Shown here in pieces: positions 7,838-17,154 of a stretch of 64,000 nt of DNA (the stretch's first letter is position 1; every line of letters starts with the position of its first letter). Source of the stretch: Brooklawnia sp963780175. Its GTDB lineage: Bacteria; Actinomycetota; Actinomycetes; Propionibacteriales; Propionibacteriaceae. The notes beneath the pieces were generated by a model, which ran no database searches, was not told where the DNA came from, and saw only the letters and a list, made by a program, of their open reading frames with translations. Made by a program: the position numbers and the translations under genes. The stretch covers positions 186,001 through 250,000 of the forward strand of contig CAWAAT010000001.1 in the NCBI GenBank assembly GCA_963780175.1, in the 5' to 3' direction.

Positions 7838-8860
7838 TCAGAGGAGCGCCACGTCGAGCGCGACGGGACCTCCGGACAACCCCAGGCACGTGTCGTCCCA
7901 GTGGACGGTGTATAACAGGCTTCGCAGCCGGACGGCGCGCAGCGATGAGAGCGTCGGTACCAGCGGGTGGCTCTCGTGAGCGCCCCATAGGAGATAGTCC
8001 AAGGCGCCGTGTTGTCGGGAGAGGGCCGCGAGGAACCCCCGCGCCACCCGCGCGTCCCACCCGCGTACCCACAGTTGTGTGATCGACGCCTGCCCGGCCA
8101 CGGCGTTCGGTGCAGGCAGGCGCGGGTACCCGAGCAGCCCGGTGGGCAGGCGGCGCAGCCGCTCGTAGGGCCCGCCGTAACGCGTGACGATGTGCTGCCG
8201 GTGAGCCCGCTGGTCCCACAGGCCGGCGCTGGCGACGACATCGCCCGCTCGGTCGCGCAGTCGCCAGACCTGGGGGGTGAGCGCCCGCATCGGCTCCAGG
8301 TCGAACCCGGTCGCGACGAGGTCGGACGAGTTCCCGCGCTCCAGCCGGAACCCGCGCGTGGCGGGCGAGAGCGGCGGCGTCCGGAAACACCACGTCGTGT
8401 AGGCACCGGCCGCCCGGTACTCGGGCATGCCTCGCCGGCGGCGTCCCAGCAGGCGTTGGGCCACGACGTTGTCGGCCATGATCGTGGTGTAGTAGAGCTC
8501 GACGTCGCACGTCTGCTCGCGACAGAAGCCGTACACCTGGGCGAACAGCGGCACCTGCCTCCGGTAGGCGGGCAGCAGCTTCAAGCCGGTCAGGTAGCCG
8601 ACGGTGCGCGGAGTCCCACCCACGGGGGCACGCCGCACGACGCACGCACCGCCGCCGATGACCGCGCCCGTCAAGTTGTCGGTGACGACCGGGAACACCA
8701 CCCGGTCGCCCTCGGTGCGCAGGGACGCGAGCGGGTTCGGCCGCCGCGTGGTCAGCACCGCCAGATCCCCCTCACTGGCGTCGCACTCGTAGAGGTGCAG
8801 CAGCGCCGTCGCGTCGGCGTCCGTGGCGAGCCGGACGCCCCACCGACCGTCCTCGGTCAC
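7838..8860 (-). CDS. GNAT-type acyltransferase, last gene of radical SAM cluster
   Basis: The 340-residue protein begins with a GNAT-like N-terminal half. VRLATDADATALLHLY opens the fold, and a VGYLTGLKLLPAYRRQ segment matches the beta4 strand plus acyl-CoA pyrophosphate loop. A second half of about 150 residues repeats GNAT-like strand/helix patterns without a clear CoA loop. It probably transfers an acyl group to a small-molecule or peptide amine made by the neighbouring radical SAM enzymes; the substrate is unknown. The GTG at 8860 is chosen because it overlaps the stop of the upstream radical SAM gene (GTGA). Unlike its six upstream neighbours, this frame is intact from start to stop. Confidence 0.7.
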   Translation of the reverse strand: MTEDGRWGVRLATDADATALLHLYECDASEGDLAVLTTRRPNPLASLRTEGDRVVFPVVTDNLTGAVIGGGACVVRRAPVGGTPRTVGYLTGLKLLPAYRRQVPLFAQVYGFCREQTCDVELYYTTIMADNVVAQRLLGRRRRGMPEYRAAGAYTTWCFRTPPLSPATRGFRLERGNSSDLVATGFDLEPMRALTPQVWRLRDRAGDVVASAGLWDQRAHRQHIVTRYGGPYERLRRLPTGLLGYPRLPAPNAVAGQASITQLWVRGWDARVARGFLAALSRQHGALDYLLWGAHESHPLVPTLSSLRAVRLRSLLYTVHWDDTCLGLSGGPVALDVALL

Positions 8861-10205
8861 TTCGGCCACTCGTCGAGGTTGGCCGCCAGCGGGACGTTCA
8901 TCTTCTCGTCCACCTCCTCGCCGAGCCGGGTGTTCATCGCCCAGAACAGGGGCCACATGGCAGGCGACGAGCGCCGCATCGACGCCACGCCTCGCCGCAG
9001 CAGGTTGTGCGGGGCGGCGAACCGCTTGCGGGCATCGCGGCAGCGGACAGCCACCTCATCGGCGCCCATCCGGGCGGGGCGGAAGGCGAGCTGCCCGTAG
9101 TGGTAGTCCTCGGCCAGCCACCAGCGGTCGTGCAGCAGGCGCCCCGCGCGCTGCAGCCGGTCATACAGCGGCGTCCCGGGGAAGGGCAGCAGGTGGTTGA
9201 AGGCGGCGGTGAAGAAGCGGGATTCCTCGGCGAACTCCAGGGTCCGCTCGAAGGTCTCGCGAGGTGTCGCCGTCGTAGCCGAACACGAAGGTGGCGTAGA
9301 TGCCGATGCCCGGCGTCGTGGATGCGGCGCACCAGCGTCGCCGCGCTCACCCAGTGCGCTGCATTCCAGCGGCTTGCGCATCTGCCGCAGCGAGGCCGGC
9401 TCGACCGACTCGAAACCGATCAGGATCAGCTCGCAACCCGAACGCTTCAGCTTGGCGAGCAGGTCGGGGTGCCGGGCGATCGTCGAGGGTGCCCTGCACC
9501 GGCCCACGTCGTCCGCAGCGGCGTGATGCGCTCGGCACAGCTCCGCGCAGGTGCGCCCGGTCGGCCATCAGGTTGTCGTCGACGAGGAAGTGGTAGCGGT
9601 GCGGCGACGCCTCGAGGTCGGCGACCACGTCGGCGCCACGGGACGCGGGTGGTAGCGGGCCCGTAGTAGCCCGTGATGGCGCAGAACTCGCAGCACGTGC
9701 TGGCAGCCACGTCCGGTCTCGACCAGCCCCACCGGCAGATAGCTTCTTGCCCGCGAAGATCGCTCTTGTCGGGGGCGGGCGGCGCCGCGCATCGGGCGCC
9801 CCGGCGTAGCGCGGCCGGAGGCGTCCGGCCGCGGCATCGTCCAGCAGCCCGGCCCAGACGTGCTCGGCGTTGCCGACGACGACGGCGTCCGCGTGCTGGG
9901 CGGCCTCGTCCGGGGCGAGCGTCGCGTGATAGCCACCCATCACCACCCGGACGCCGCGGGCTCGGAACCTCGCAGCGATGTCGTACGCGCGACGGGCGGT
10001 GTAGGTCTCGACCGGGAGTGGCGACCAGGTCGGTGTCAGTGTCGTAGTCGACGAGCTCGATACGGTCGTCGAACAGCTCGGTGGCGACCGACGGCGGGGT
10101 GAGTGTCTGCAGCGCGGCGATCGTCAGCGGTTCCATCTTCCAGGTGCCGATGTAGCGCTGGCCTGGCTTCTTGCCGATCGCCGGGACGACGAACGTGACC
10201 TTCAC
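8857..10205 (-). CDS. B12-binding-type radical SAM protein 4, about eleven frameshifts in this sequence
   Basis: The pieces can be read across frames as one protein of about 450 residues. It has an N-terminal B12-binding-like Rossmann domain (VKVTFVVPAIGKK, then VVMGGYHATLAPDEAAQHAD). The radical SAM core carries C-x3-C-x2-C (CQHV-CEFC) for the 4Fe-4S cluster. C-terminal blocks follow: LILIGFESVEPASLRQMRKP, TFERTLEFAEESRFFTAAFN, FPGTPLYDRLQRAGRL. Members with this layout do oxidative cyclisations, methylations and ring contractions. Reading it needs roughly eleven single-base shifts (about 10015, 9745, 9700, 9665, 9635, 9545, 9515, 9500, 9347, 9312, 9260), most of them extra bases, with all motifs kept. 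The GTG start overlaps the previous stop and the gene's own stop overlaps the next start. Either the sequence is wrong here or the gene is broken. Confidence 0.7.
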
Positions 10206-11561
10206 GAGCGCACTCCGGCGGGCCGGTCGATGCGCGGGATGTCGGAGTTGTCGATCATCCGTTCCCGCGGGAACTGGCGGAACTTCTTCGCATATCCGCG
10301 GTAGCCGAACAGGTTCGTCATCAGCGAAGGCAACAGCGCCCGGTCGAAGGGGGACAGCCGCTTCGCTATCGCGGGCAGCGTGTAGGTCTGGTCCCACGCC
10401 CACGTGATGCCCTCGTAGAGCTGCTCCTCGGTCATCTTCGCCGGCTGGAACACGACGTGCTCGACGTCGTACAAGGCCCAGTCGCGCTCGAAGATCCGGC
10501 TCTGCGCCTCGAGTTGCCGGTAGAAGGCGGTGTTCGGGAACGGTGTCAGGATCGAGTACCGCGGCAGGTCGATCTTGGTCTCGGCGACCAGCTCGACGGT
10601 GCGTTCGAACACGGTGGCGTCCTCGTCGTCGCCGCCGAACGCGAAGCAGCCCTGCACGACGATGCCCGCGTCGTGCAGCTTGCGCATCAGCGCCGGGTAG
10701 CCGCCCACCTTGTTCACCCGCTTGTGGAAGAACTTCTGCGACTCGGCGTTGATCGATTCGAACCCGATGAGCAGCCCCGCGCACCCGGACTTCTCGAACA
10801 GGCCGATCAGCTCGTCGTCCTGGCCGATCGCCGAGGTGACCAGCCCGAACCACCTCTTGTTCAGGGTGGCGAGGGCGTTGAAGAACTCGGTGGTCCACTC
10901 GCGGCCGGTCAGGAGGTTGATGTCGGGGATCACGACGTGGCGGCCGGGCAGCGCCTCGATCTCGGCGATGGCCTCGGCGACCGGGCGTCGGTGCACCGTG
11001 CTCCCGAACGCCGCGGGTAGGCGCAGAACGTGCAGCCCAGCGCGCAGCCGCGCACGACCTCGACGGTGTTCGTGGTGATGTAGCGGCGCTTGTCGAGCAG
11101 GTCGCGCCGCGGCCAGGGCTTGCCGACGATCGTGTAGTCGGGGTTCTGCCGTAGCGGGGCTGAAGATCGCCTACGGCGTAGTCGCGCAGCAGACGCGGGA
11201 AGGTCTGCTCGGAGAAGCCGGTGACAACGGCGTCCGCGTGCGGTGGCGGCCTCGTCGGGCAGCATCGTCGGGTGGACGCCGCCCAGCACGACCGTGCTGT
11301 CCCAGCGCCCGGAAGTAGTCCGCGAACGCGTAGGCGCGTGACGCCGTCCCGGTGATCGCCGTGATGCACACCAGGTCGGCGTCGAGGTCGAGGGGGATGG
11401 GCGCCTGCGGTCTCGTCGTGGATGCTCACCTCAGCGCCGAGGTCGTGCGGGACGAGGGCGGCCAGGGTGGTGAGGGTGAGCGGGGCGTAGTGGATGCCCA
11501 ACCCGAAGCTGCCGTGGTGGCGGTGCATCGCGCCGGCTGGGGCGAGGAATGCGATCTTCAT
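10202..11561 (-). CDS. B12-binding-type radical SAM protein 3, about five frameshifts
   Basis: Begins ATG (MKIAFLAPAGAMHRHHG) with GGAGG just upstream, so it starts a new translational block after a 32-bp gap. Read across frames it has a B12-binding-like domain (DLVCITAITGTASRAYAFAD, LGGVHPTMLPDEAA, HADAVVTGFSEQTFPRLL). The radical SAM motif is RGCALGCTFCAYP (C-x3-C-x2-C). A long intact C-terminal half runs from about 10996 to the stop: VIPDINLLTGREWTTEFFNA, SGCAGLLIGFESINAESQKF, ILTPFPNTAFYRQLEAQSRI. Shifts are needed near 11400, 11303, 11248, 11155 and 11020. The stop overlaps the GTG of the next radical SAM gene. The substrate is unknown. Confidence 0.72.
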
Positions 11562-11593
11562 GGTGCCTCCCGTCGTCGGTAGGTGGATCGAGC

Positions 11594-13133
11594 CTACGCT
11601 CCGGTCGTTCGCCAGGCGGGTGGGTCGAACCAGAGCCCACGCACCTCCAGGGCGGGCACCTTGACGTCTCCCAACCGCTGGCCGCGCAGCACGCACGCCT
11701 CGAGGTAGTGGACCGCCGCGTCCGGCCCGGCGACCAGAGGCTGCACGGGGTCAAGCTGGCCCAGCCGACGCGCGTAGGCGTAGTGGAAGTTGGCGCACAG
11801 CGCGGCCTCGACCCGTTCGGCGAGCCCGGGGGCGGGCGAGTCTGTCACGAGGACGTAGCCCCGCGACCCGTGGGGGGCCAGCACCGTGAACCCGGACGCC
11901 CCGGCCGCGGTGAGAGCGGTGGCTACGAAGGCCTCGGACAGCTTCTCGCCCACCAGGTCGCTGACCCGGTCGGCGCGGCCGAGGAACCGAAGCACCGGCA
12001 ACGCCCCGAGATGCCCGGTGACTTCGACGAGGTCGCCCAGCCGATAGCGGTACAGGCCCCCGGACGTGGTGACGACGACGACGTAGCGTCCGCCCACCTC
12101 GACCTTGTGCGCCGGCATCGGGTCGCCCCCCTCGGGCACGAACTCGAAGATAGTGGGAACGCGCGCTGAGCACCGCCCCGCCCGCACGCTCGATCGGCAC
12201 CGACACACAGCACTCCGTGGCCAGCAGACCCTTCGGCTGCAGGCGGGCCTGCGGCAGCCGCTGCGCCAACTCGGACGCCGCCGACGCTGCCTGCGCGTCG
12301 GCCCAGCACGACACCACCGCAAGCCGCGGCCAGACGCGCGCCCAGTCACCCGAGCGGACCGCAGGCGCGACGGCCTGCCGGTGCTCGGCCAGGAGCGGCA
12401 CAAGGTCGGCGGCGTGCTCGGCGGCCCAGTCCAGCAGGAGGGTCAGGAAGGTGGGGTTCCACACCGATACCAGCGTCAGATCGTCGGCGGCGAGCAGGGC
12501 CGTCAGGGTGCGGGCGCGGAACTCGTCCATCGTCGCGGCGCCGGCCACGTCGCCGGGGACGGCGAACACCGCCCCCATCAACCGCCGGGCGAGCGGGCCG
12601 AGGTAGTCGGCGTCCTCCTCGAACCCGATCGGGACGGCAGTGTCACCGGGCGGCCGCGACGTGACCGGCGTGACCGACCAGTAGGCCCGGCCCGCCAGCA
12701 GGGCCGGGAACGAGCGGTACAGGTCGTGCAGCCAGGGCCGGAGGCCTCGCGCGAAGTCGGCCCGCAGCCCGGCGGTGTAGGGCACCAGCTTGGTCGCTGC
12801 GGTCGACCCGGAGGACGGCTCCAGCAGCACGACCCGCTCGGTTGTCAGGACCCCCCGCTCGCCGCCGCGGACGCGCGCGACGGCGTCCGCGTAGTCGTCC
12901 CAGGTGGAGACCGGCACCGCCCGCGCGAACTCCTCGGGACCGCGCAGAAGACTGAAGCCGTGCTCCCGGCCGAACTCGCTGTCGGCGTTGCGCGCGACGA
13001 TGCGCTGCAGCACGCGGGCCTGGGTGCGCCGTAGGTCGCCGGCGTTGCCGGACGCCAGGGCCAGCAGCCGCGCGTGGTCGGGGGCGTACGCGGCCGCCAT
13101 TGCGGCGTTCGCGGCCGCTGTCGTCAGGCGCAC
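11594..13133 (-). CDS. GH3-family acyl-acid amido synthetase, one frameshift
   Basis: Resembles the GH3 family, ANL-like enzymes that adenylate a carboxylic acid and then join it to an amine, as plant GH3 proteins join auxin or jasmonate to amino acids. Visible motifs are the ATP-binding LEPSSGSTAATK (residues about 105-115), the aromatic-rich AYWSVTPVTSRPPGDTAVP, FEFVPEGGDP, and the diagnostic GLYRYRLGDLVEVTGH. About 512 residues when one extra base near 12160 is removed. The GTG start overlaps the end of the upstream gene by 10 bp. In this cluster it probably makes an amide or peptide-like bond on a product of the radical SAM enzymes. Acid and amine partners cannot be predicted. Confidence 0.82.
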
Positions 13134-13837
13134 GTCCGGCCCAGCAGGAAGGGTCGCAGGTGTGGCTTGAGATTACCCGGCGCCAGGTCGCAGAGGCAGA
13201 CCAGGTCATGGCCCAGCGCGTGGCCCGGGTTGGCTCTCGACGAAGAACGCCACGTCGGGGTTGCGCAGGTCGCGCTCGCCCACGCCTGCCACTCCGGGAC
13301 GCAGCCGGTCCTTCTGGTGCCGGTACGCCAGGACGCCGCGGGCGGGGTCGTAGTCGTCCGGGAACAGAGCCGTGGCGTAGGCGTCCATGATCGCCTTCGC
13401 GGCGACGGGCGTGGGGGAGCGCCGGTCGGGCCAGAAGGTGGTGAAGAAGGTGGTCAGGAATCCGGTACGTACGATGCCCCTTGCTGACCAGGAACCACCA
13501 GAAGGGCTCGTCGCGTTCGACGATGTAGTGGCGGGAGAATGCCTGGAGACAGCGCCGGGCTGCCCCAGTGGGCAGGGTTGATCACCGTGTCGCCCGAGAA
13601 CACCCCTTGCGCCGTGGAGTCTGCGACGCGGACGCTCATCGTGCGCTGCGTGCTGAACCCGGCCAGGGTGCCGTCCGGGGCCCGCAGGACGATGACGGTG
13701 TCCTTGGTGGCGAGGTCAGCCTCGAAGACGGCCCTCGCCATGCCCTCGTACACCAGGTCCATGAGCGCGAACATGGCGTCGCGGTCGCTTCCGGTAAGGG
13801 CGTCGGACGCCACGACGTAGGCGTGCAGGTCGGTCAC
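13124..13837 (-). CDS. Putative acyltransferase-like protein, three frameshifts
   Basis: About 236 residues once three single-base insertions (near 13550, 13480 and 13235) are removed. The N-terminal part (VTDLHAYVVASDALTG to the DTVIVLRAPDGTLAGFSTQRTM strand pair) has the look of a GNAT-like or autoinducer-synthase-like acyltransferase. The middle reads FSRHYIVERDEPFWWFLVSKG, with a dense aromatic patch. The C terminus ends LGRTCA. No catalytic residue can be assigned. The GTG start overlaps the stop of the upstream radical SAM gene (GTGA) and its end overlaps the GH3 gene, so the product surely works in the same pathway. It is not a clear paralogue of the acyltransferase at the end of the cluster. 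Confidence 0.5.
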
Positions 13838-15195
13838 GGTGAGACCTCGTTCCGGTGGCCCAGTGCCATGTCCTGCTTTTTGTACACCTCGGTGCGGAAC
13901 AACGGGTTGTAGGCCAGATAGTGGAGGGCCGCCAGGGGCGTCCGCAGGTTGGTCCGCGGCTCGAGCAGGCGCCACGCGATGGAGCGCGCCGAGTTCGTGC
14001 GCGCACGGCATTCGAACGAGGCCGCGGTCAGTTCGTCGGGCGTCATCCGGGCCGGGACGAAGGCGGCGTGGTTGAAGCGGTAGTCGGGGTGCAGCCACCA
14101 GCGTCCGTCGTACAGCAGCCGCCCCTCCTCGGCCAAGCGGCGTGCAGCGGCGTGCCGGGGTACGGCATGAGGATGTTGAAAGCCGCAAAGGTGAACTTGT
14201 TGGCGATCGCGAAGTCGGCCGTCGCCCGGATCGACTCCAGGGTGTCGGAGTCGTGGCCGAGCGTGAACGCCGCCCAGGTCTGCAGTCCGTACCCGCGCAG
14301 CTTCTCGACGGTCGAGGCGTACTCGTCGGACGCCTGCGCCCGGTTCAGGGGCTTGCGCATGCTGCGCAGGCTGTCGAGCGACAGCGACTCGAATCCGATC
14401 ACGTGCCCCTGGCAGCCGGATCGCACCATGAGCTCCATCAGCTCGCGGTCGGCCAGCATGTCGAGGGATGCCTGCGACACCCAGCGCACCCGCAGCGGGA
14501 TCAAAGCCGCGAACAGCTCCTTGGCGGCGTCGTGGTCGGCGGTGATGTTGTCGTCCACAAAGAACACGTAGCGACGCCGCTGGGCGCGGATCTCCTCCGC
14601 CGACCTCGTCGACCGGCCGATGCCGGTGCGAAGCGTGGAAGAACACACTCGAGGCGCAGTAGCTGCACCGGTAGGGGCACCCACGCGAGAACTGGGTCAG
14701 GGTGATGGGCAGGTAACCCTTGCCGGCGAAAAGGTCTCGCCGGGGACGCACACCCGACTGTGGCACCCCGGTCGTGCCCCCGTGGTATCGGGGCAACAGC
14801 CCTCCGGTGGCCGCATCGGCGACGATTTGCCCCCACACCGACTCCGCGTCGCCGGTGACGACGCTGTCCGCGTGACCAGCGACCTCGTCCGGGACCAGCG
14901 TCGGGTGCATCCCGCCCATCACGACCCTGACGCCGCGGCTCCGGTACTCCGCAGCGATCTCGTAGGCCCGCTTGGCGGTGAAGGTCTCGACGGTGATTGC
15001 TACGAGGTCGGTGTGGGCGTCGTACGGGATGTCCTCCATCCGATCGTCGTGGAGCACCACCTCGACCCCGGGCGGGGTCATGCCAGCCAGGACGCCGAGC
15101 TGCAGAGGTTCCATCCGCCCGGAGTCGACGTAGCGGACGAATCCCCGCCGCCCGACCATGCGGCCCAGGTTGGGCTTGATCAGGGTGATTCTCAT
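13834..15195 (-). CDS. B12-binding-type radical SAM protein 2, two frameshifts
   Basis: Read as a 453-residue protein with two compensating shifts (near 14600 and 14140). The N-terminal B12-binding-like domain contains DLVAITVETFTAKRAYEI and VVMGGMHPTLVPDEVAGHAD. The radical SAM motif is RGCPYRCSYC (Cys173, Cys177, Cys180). Downstream blocks are YVFFVDDNITADHD, GHVIGFESLSLDSLRSMRKP and ILMPYPGTPLH, then the family C terminus GRWWLHPDYRFNHAAF. The start ATG overlaps the stop of the first radical SAM gene (ATGA) and the stop overlaps the next GTG. No DxHxxG motif is seen, so cobalamin, if bound, would not use the classical His ligand. Reaction unknown. Confidence 0.78.
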   Translation of the reverse strand: MRITLIKPNLGRMVGRRGFVRYVDSGRMEPLQLGVLAGMTPPGVEVVLHDDRMEDIPYDAHTDLVAITVETFTAKRAYEIAAEYRSRGVRVVMGGMHPTLVPDEVAGHADSVVTGDAESVWGQIVADAATGGLLPRYHGGTTGVPQSGVRPRRDLFAGKGYLPITLTQFSRGCPYRCSYCASSVFFHASHRHRPVDEVGGGDPRPAASLRVLCGRQHHRRPRRRQGAVRGFDPAAGALGVAGIPRHAGRPRADGAHGAIRLPGARDRIRVAVARQPAQHAQAPEPGAGVRRVRLDRREAARVRTADLGGVHARPRLRHPGVDPGDGRLRDRQQVHLCGFQHPHAVPRHAAARRLAEEGRLLYDGRWWLHPDYRFNHAAFVPARMTPDELTAASFECRARTNSARSIAWRLLEPRTNLRTPLAALHYLAYNPLFRTEVYKKQDMALGHRNEVSP

Positions 15196-16500
15196 GCGGA
15201 CGCCCCCAGCTGGCGACCCTGCTTGGCCTTGATCTCGCGCCGCGACACCAGGTTGGCCGCCAGGAACAGCGCCGCGTTGCCCGGCGAATGGGCGTTGGCA
15301 GCCGGGTGGGCGAACCGCCGGGCGATGCAGCCGGCGGTGTTGAACGCGAACCGCGCCTCGCGGCAGCCCTCGGTCAGGTCGTTCGGTGACATCCCGCCCG
15401 GCACGAGCATGGCGTCGCCGTACCGGTAGCCGGGGTCGACCCACCACCGGTCGTGGCGCAGGCGGCCGTCGGCGGCGAGACGGTCGTACAGGCGCGTGCC
15501 CGGCATTGGCATCAGCGGGTTGAAGTTGGCGATGGCGAAGTGGTGCCGGGTGGCGAAGTCGAGGGCGTCGCGCGCGGTGGCGGGGGTGTCGGCGTCGTAG
15601 CCGATCACGAAGGTGCCGTAGATCATGAGGTGGGCGGCGTAGAACGCCTGAATCACCCGCTCGTAGTCGGCGTGGAGGTTCGCGCCCTTGCCGATCGCCT
15701 TGAGGGTGTCGGTCGAGGTCGACTCGAAGCCCACGATGACCACCCGGCAGCCGGCCCGGCGCAGCAGGCGGCAGGAGCGCGGGGTCGCGGGCGACGTCCA
15801 TGGAGATCTGGCAGGCGAAGTGGCGCCTCAGTGGGACGAGTGCCTCGAGCAGTTCCCGGGCGGCCGCCGGGTCTGCGAACAGGTTGTCGTCGACGAAGAA
15901 GAGGAACCGTTCGCCTTGCCCGGCGATCTCCGCGACGACGTCGGCGACCGGCCGCGTCCGCACCCGGGAGCCGTGGAACGCGTGGATGGAGCAGAAGTCA
16001 CACGCAAATCGGCAACCGCGGCCGAACTGCACCAACCCGAGCGGTGCGTACCGCTTGCCGGCGAACGCCGACCGGTCGAACCGGAGGCCGTCCAGCCCGA
16101 CCGAGCAGGTTGAGTCGTAGCGTGGCGCCAGGCGTCCAGCGGCGAGGTCGGCCAGGAGCCGCGGCCAGGTGTCCTCGGCCTCTCCCACCACTACCGCGTC
16201 CGCGTGCCGCGCGGCCTCGTCCGGGCACATGCTGGGGTGGAAGCCGCCCATGACCACCGGGATGCCTCGCCCCCGCCAGCCGTCGGCGAGCTCGTAGGCC
16301 CGGCGAGCCGCGAACGTCTCCACTGTGAGGCCGACCGCGTCGACGTCCGCCAGGTCGGGCAGGTCCTCGACCAGCTCGTCGTGGAAGCTGAGCCGCACCT
16401 GGGGTGGCGTCAGCGTGGCGAGGAGCGCGAAAATCAGGGGCTGCATGGCATCCCCGGCGCGCGCGCCCGACATGCTCGGCCGGACCAGAGCGATCCTCAT
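15192..16500 (-). CDS. B12-binding-type radical SAM protein 1, first gene of cluster, one frameshift
   Basis: 435 residues after removal of one extra base near 15775. It has a B12-binding-like N-terminal domain (DAVGLTVETFAARRAYELAD, VVMGGFHPSMCPDEAARHAD). The radical SAM motif is RGCRFACDFC (Cys163, Cys167, Cys170), followed by FLFFVDDNLFADPAAARELL. After the shift come MVIVGFESTSTDTLKAIGKG, PLMPMPGTRLYDRL and a long C-terminal segment. Anaerobic enzymes of this layout include hopanoid methylases and BchE-like cyclases. A TAGGCT -10-like element (16512-16507) lies 6 nt before the ATG, suggesting a leaderless transcript that starts the whole seven-gene run. The stop overlaps the next start. 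Confidence 0.8.
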
Positions 16501-16506
16501 CCCACA

Positions 16507-16512
16507 AGCCTA
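16507..16512 (-). promoter_or_regulatory. -10 element of the radical SAM cluster promoter
   Basis: TAGGCT on the minus strand ends 6 nt before the ATG at 16500. The same hexamer and spacing recur before several other genes in this window, which supports it as a sigma-70-type -10 giving a leaderless mRNA. No good -35 box is visible. Confidence 0.5.
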
Positions 16513-16605
16513 GGGCGCCTCACAGGCTCCTCACCTGAACCGGCTGTGACCCGCACTCCGAGGCGTCGGGAAGTGGTCTCGTGTCTGGCGGATGACAACA
16601 AGAAC

Positions 16606-16666
16606 GGTCAGGGCGGGCCTTCGTCGTTGCGCCGGCTTTCGTGCAACAACAGGGCCCGCCCTGACC
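16606..16666 (-). terminator. Long perfect hairpin downstream of the DUF2853 gene
   Basis: The arms GGTCAGGGCGGGCC (16606-16619) and GGCCCGCCCTGACC (16653-16666) are perfect reverse complements of 14 bp. A GTTGC/GCAAC pair is nested in the loop. It begins 10 bp after the stop of the minus-strand DUF2853 gene and lies before the radical SAM cluster, so it most likely ends DUF2853 transcription. There is no clear T-run. Confidence 0.6.
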
Positions 16667-16676
16667 GATCAGAGGT

Positions 16677-16994
16677 TCACTGCTTGAAAACGTCCAACTT
16701 GTTGAAGCGGTCGGCCAGCAGGTAATAGAACGTGAGGCGGCTCTTGCGAGTAGCGCCCTTCATCTTCGCCCCGATGGCCTCGATGGCTGCGTCCAGCTCG
16801 TCGTCTGGATGAGTGAGTCCCAGCTTCTTCTTCAGGAAGTTCTCCCGTACGGTCTTCCTCTCCTGTTCGTCGCTGAAGGCGACCACAGCGGTGTCCTGCC
16901 TGGAAAGGACGAGCCGGTAGGTCTTCTCCATGCTTGCCACCACGTCGGCGTCGACCTTGTCGGCGTATTTCTTGATGTCAGCCAGGTAGTCCAT
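16677..16994 (-). CDS. DUF2853 family protein
   Basis: A 105-residue soluble protein matching the DUF2853 family in length and pattern. It opens MDYLADIKKYADKVDADVV, has a central charged helix (SDEQERKTVRENFLKKKLGL), and ends with TRKSRLTFYYLLADRF. The family is all-helical and its function is unknown. The ATG at 16994 is preferred over longer frames because it starts at the family N terminus and has AAGGA upstream. It stands alone between a divergent DUF427 gene and the accessory cluster, with a strong hairpin after its stop. Confidence 0.8.
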   Translation of the reverse strand: MDYLADIKKYADKVDADVVASMEKTYRLVLSRQDTAVVAFSDEQERKTVRENFLKKKLGLTHPDDELDAAIEAIGAKMKGATRKSRLTFYYLLADRFNKLDVFKQ

Positions 16995-17154
16995 TGCAGT
17001 TCCTTCTTCCTTGAGTGGGACACAGCCATCATCGCGTCTGGACGCGCTTCCGGTTGGCTGTTGAGGACAACCGCCGTGTTGGGCATCGCAACCGGGCCTT
17101 GAGCACTCAGGGACGCGAGTAGCCTTTCGACCATGACGACAGGGGAACGGTGAC

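Noticed and set aside
7748..7915. Small plus-strand frame starting MRLALSWSLAARAHQ
   Set aside because: Runs into the end of the acyltransferase gene, has no ribosome site and no recognisable pattern. The first residues look signal-like by chance.
13124..13837. Duplication of a three-gene rSAM-rSAM-acyltransferase module around the GH3 gene
   Set aside because: The gene order suggests it, but the two acyltransferase-like proteins differ in length and show no shared motifs, so a module duplication is not supported.
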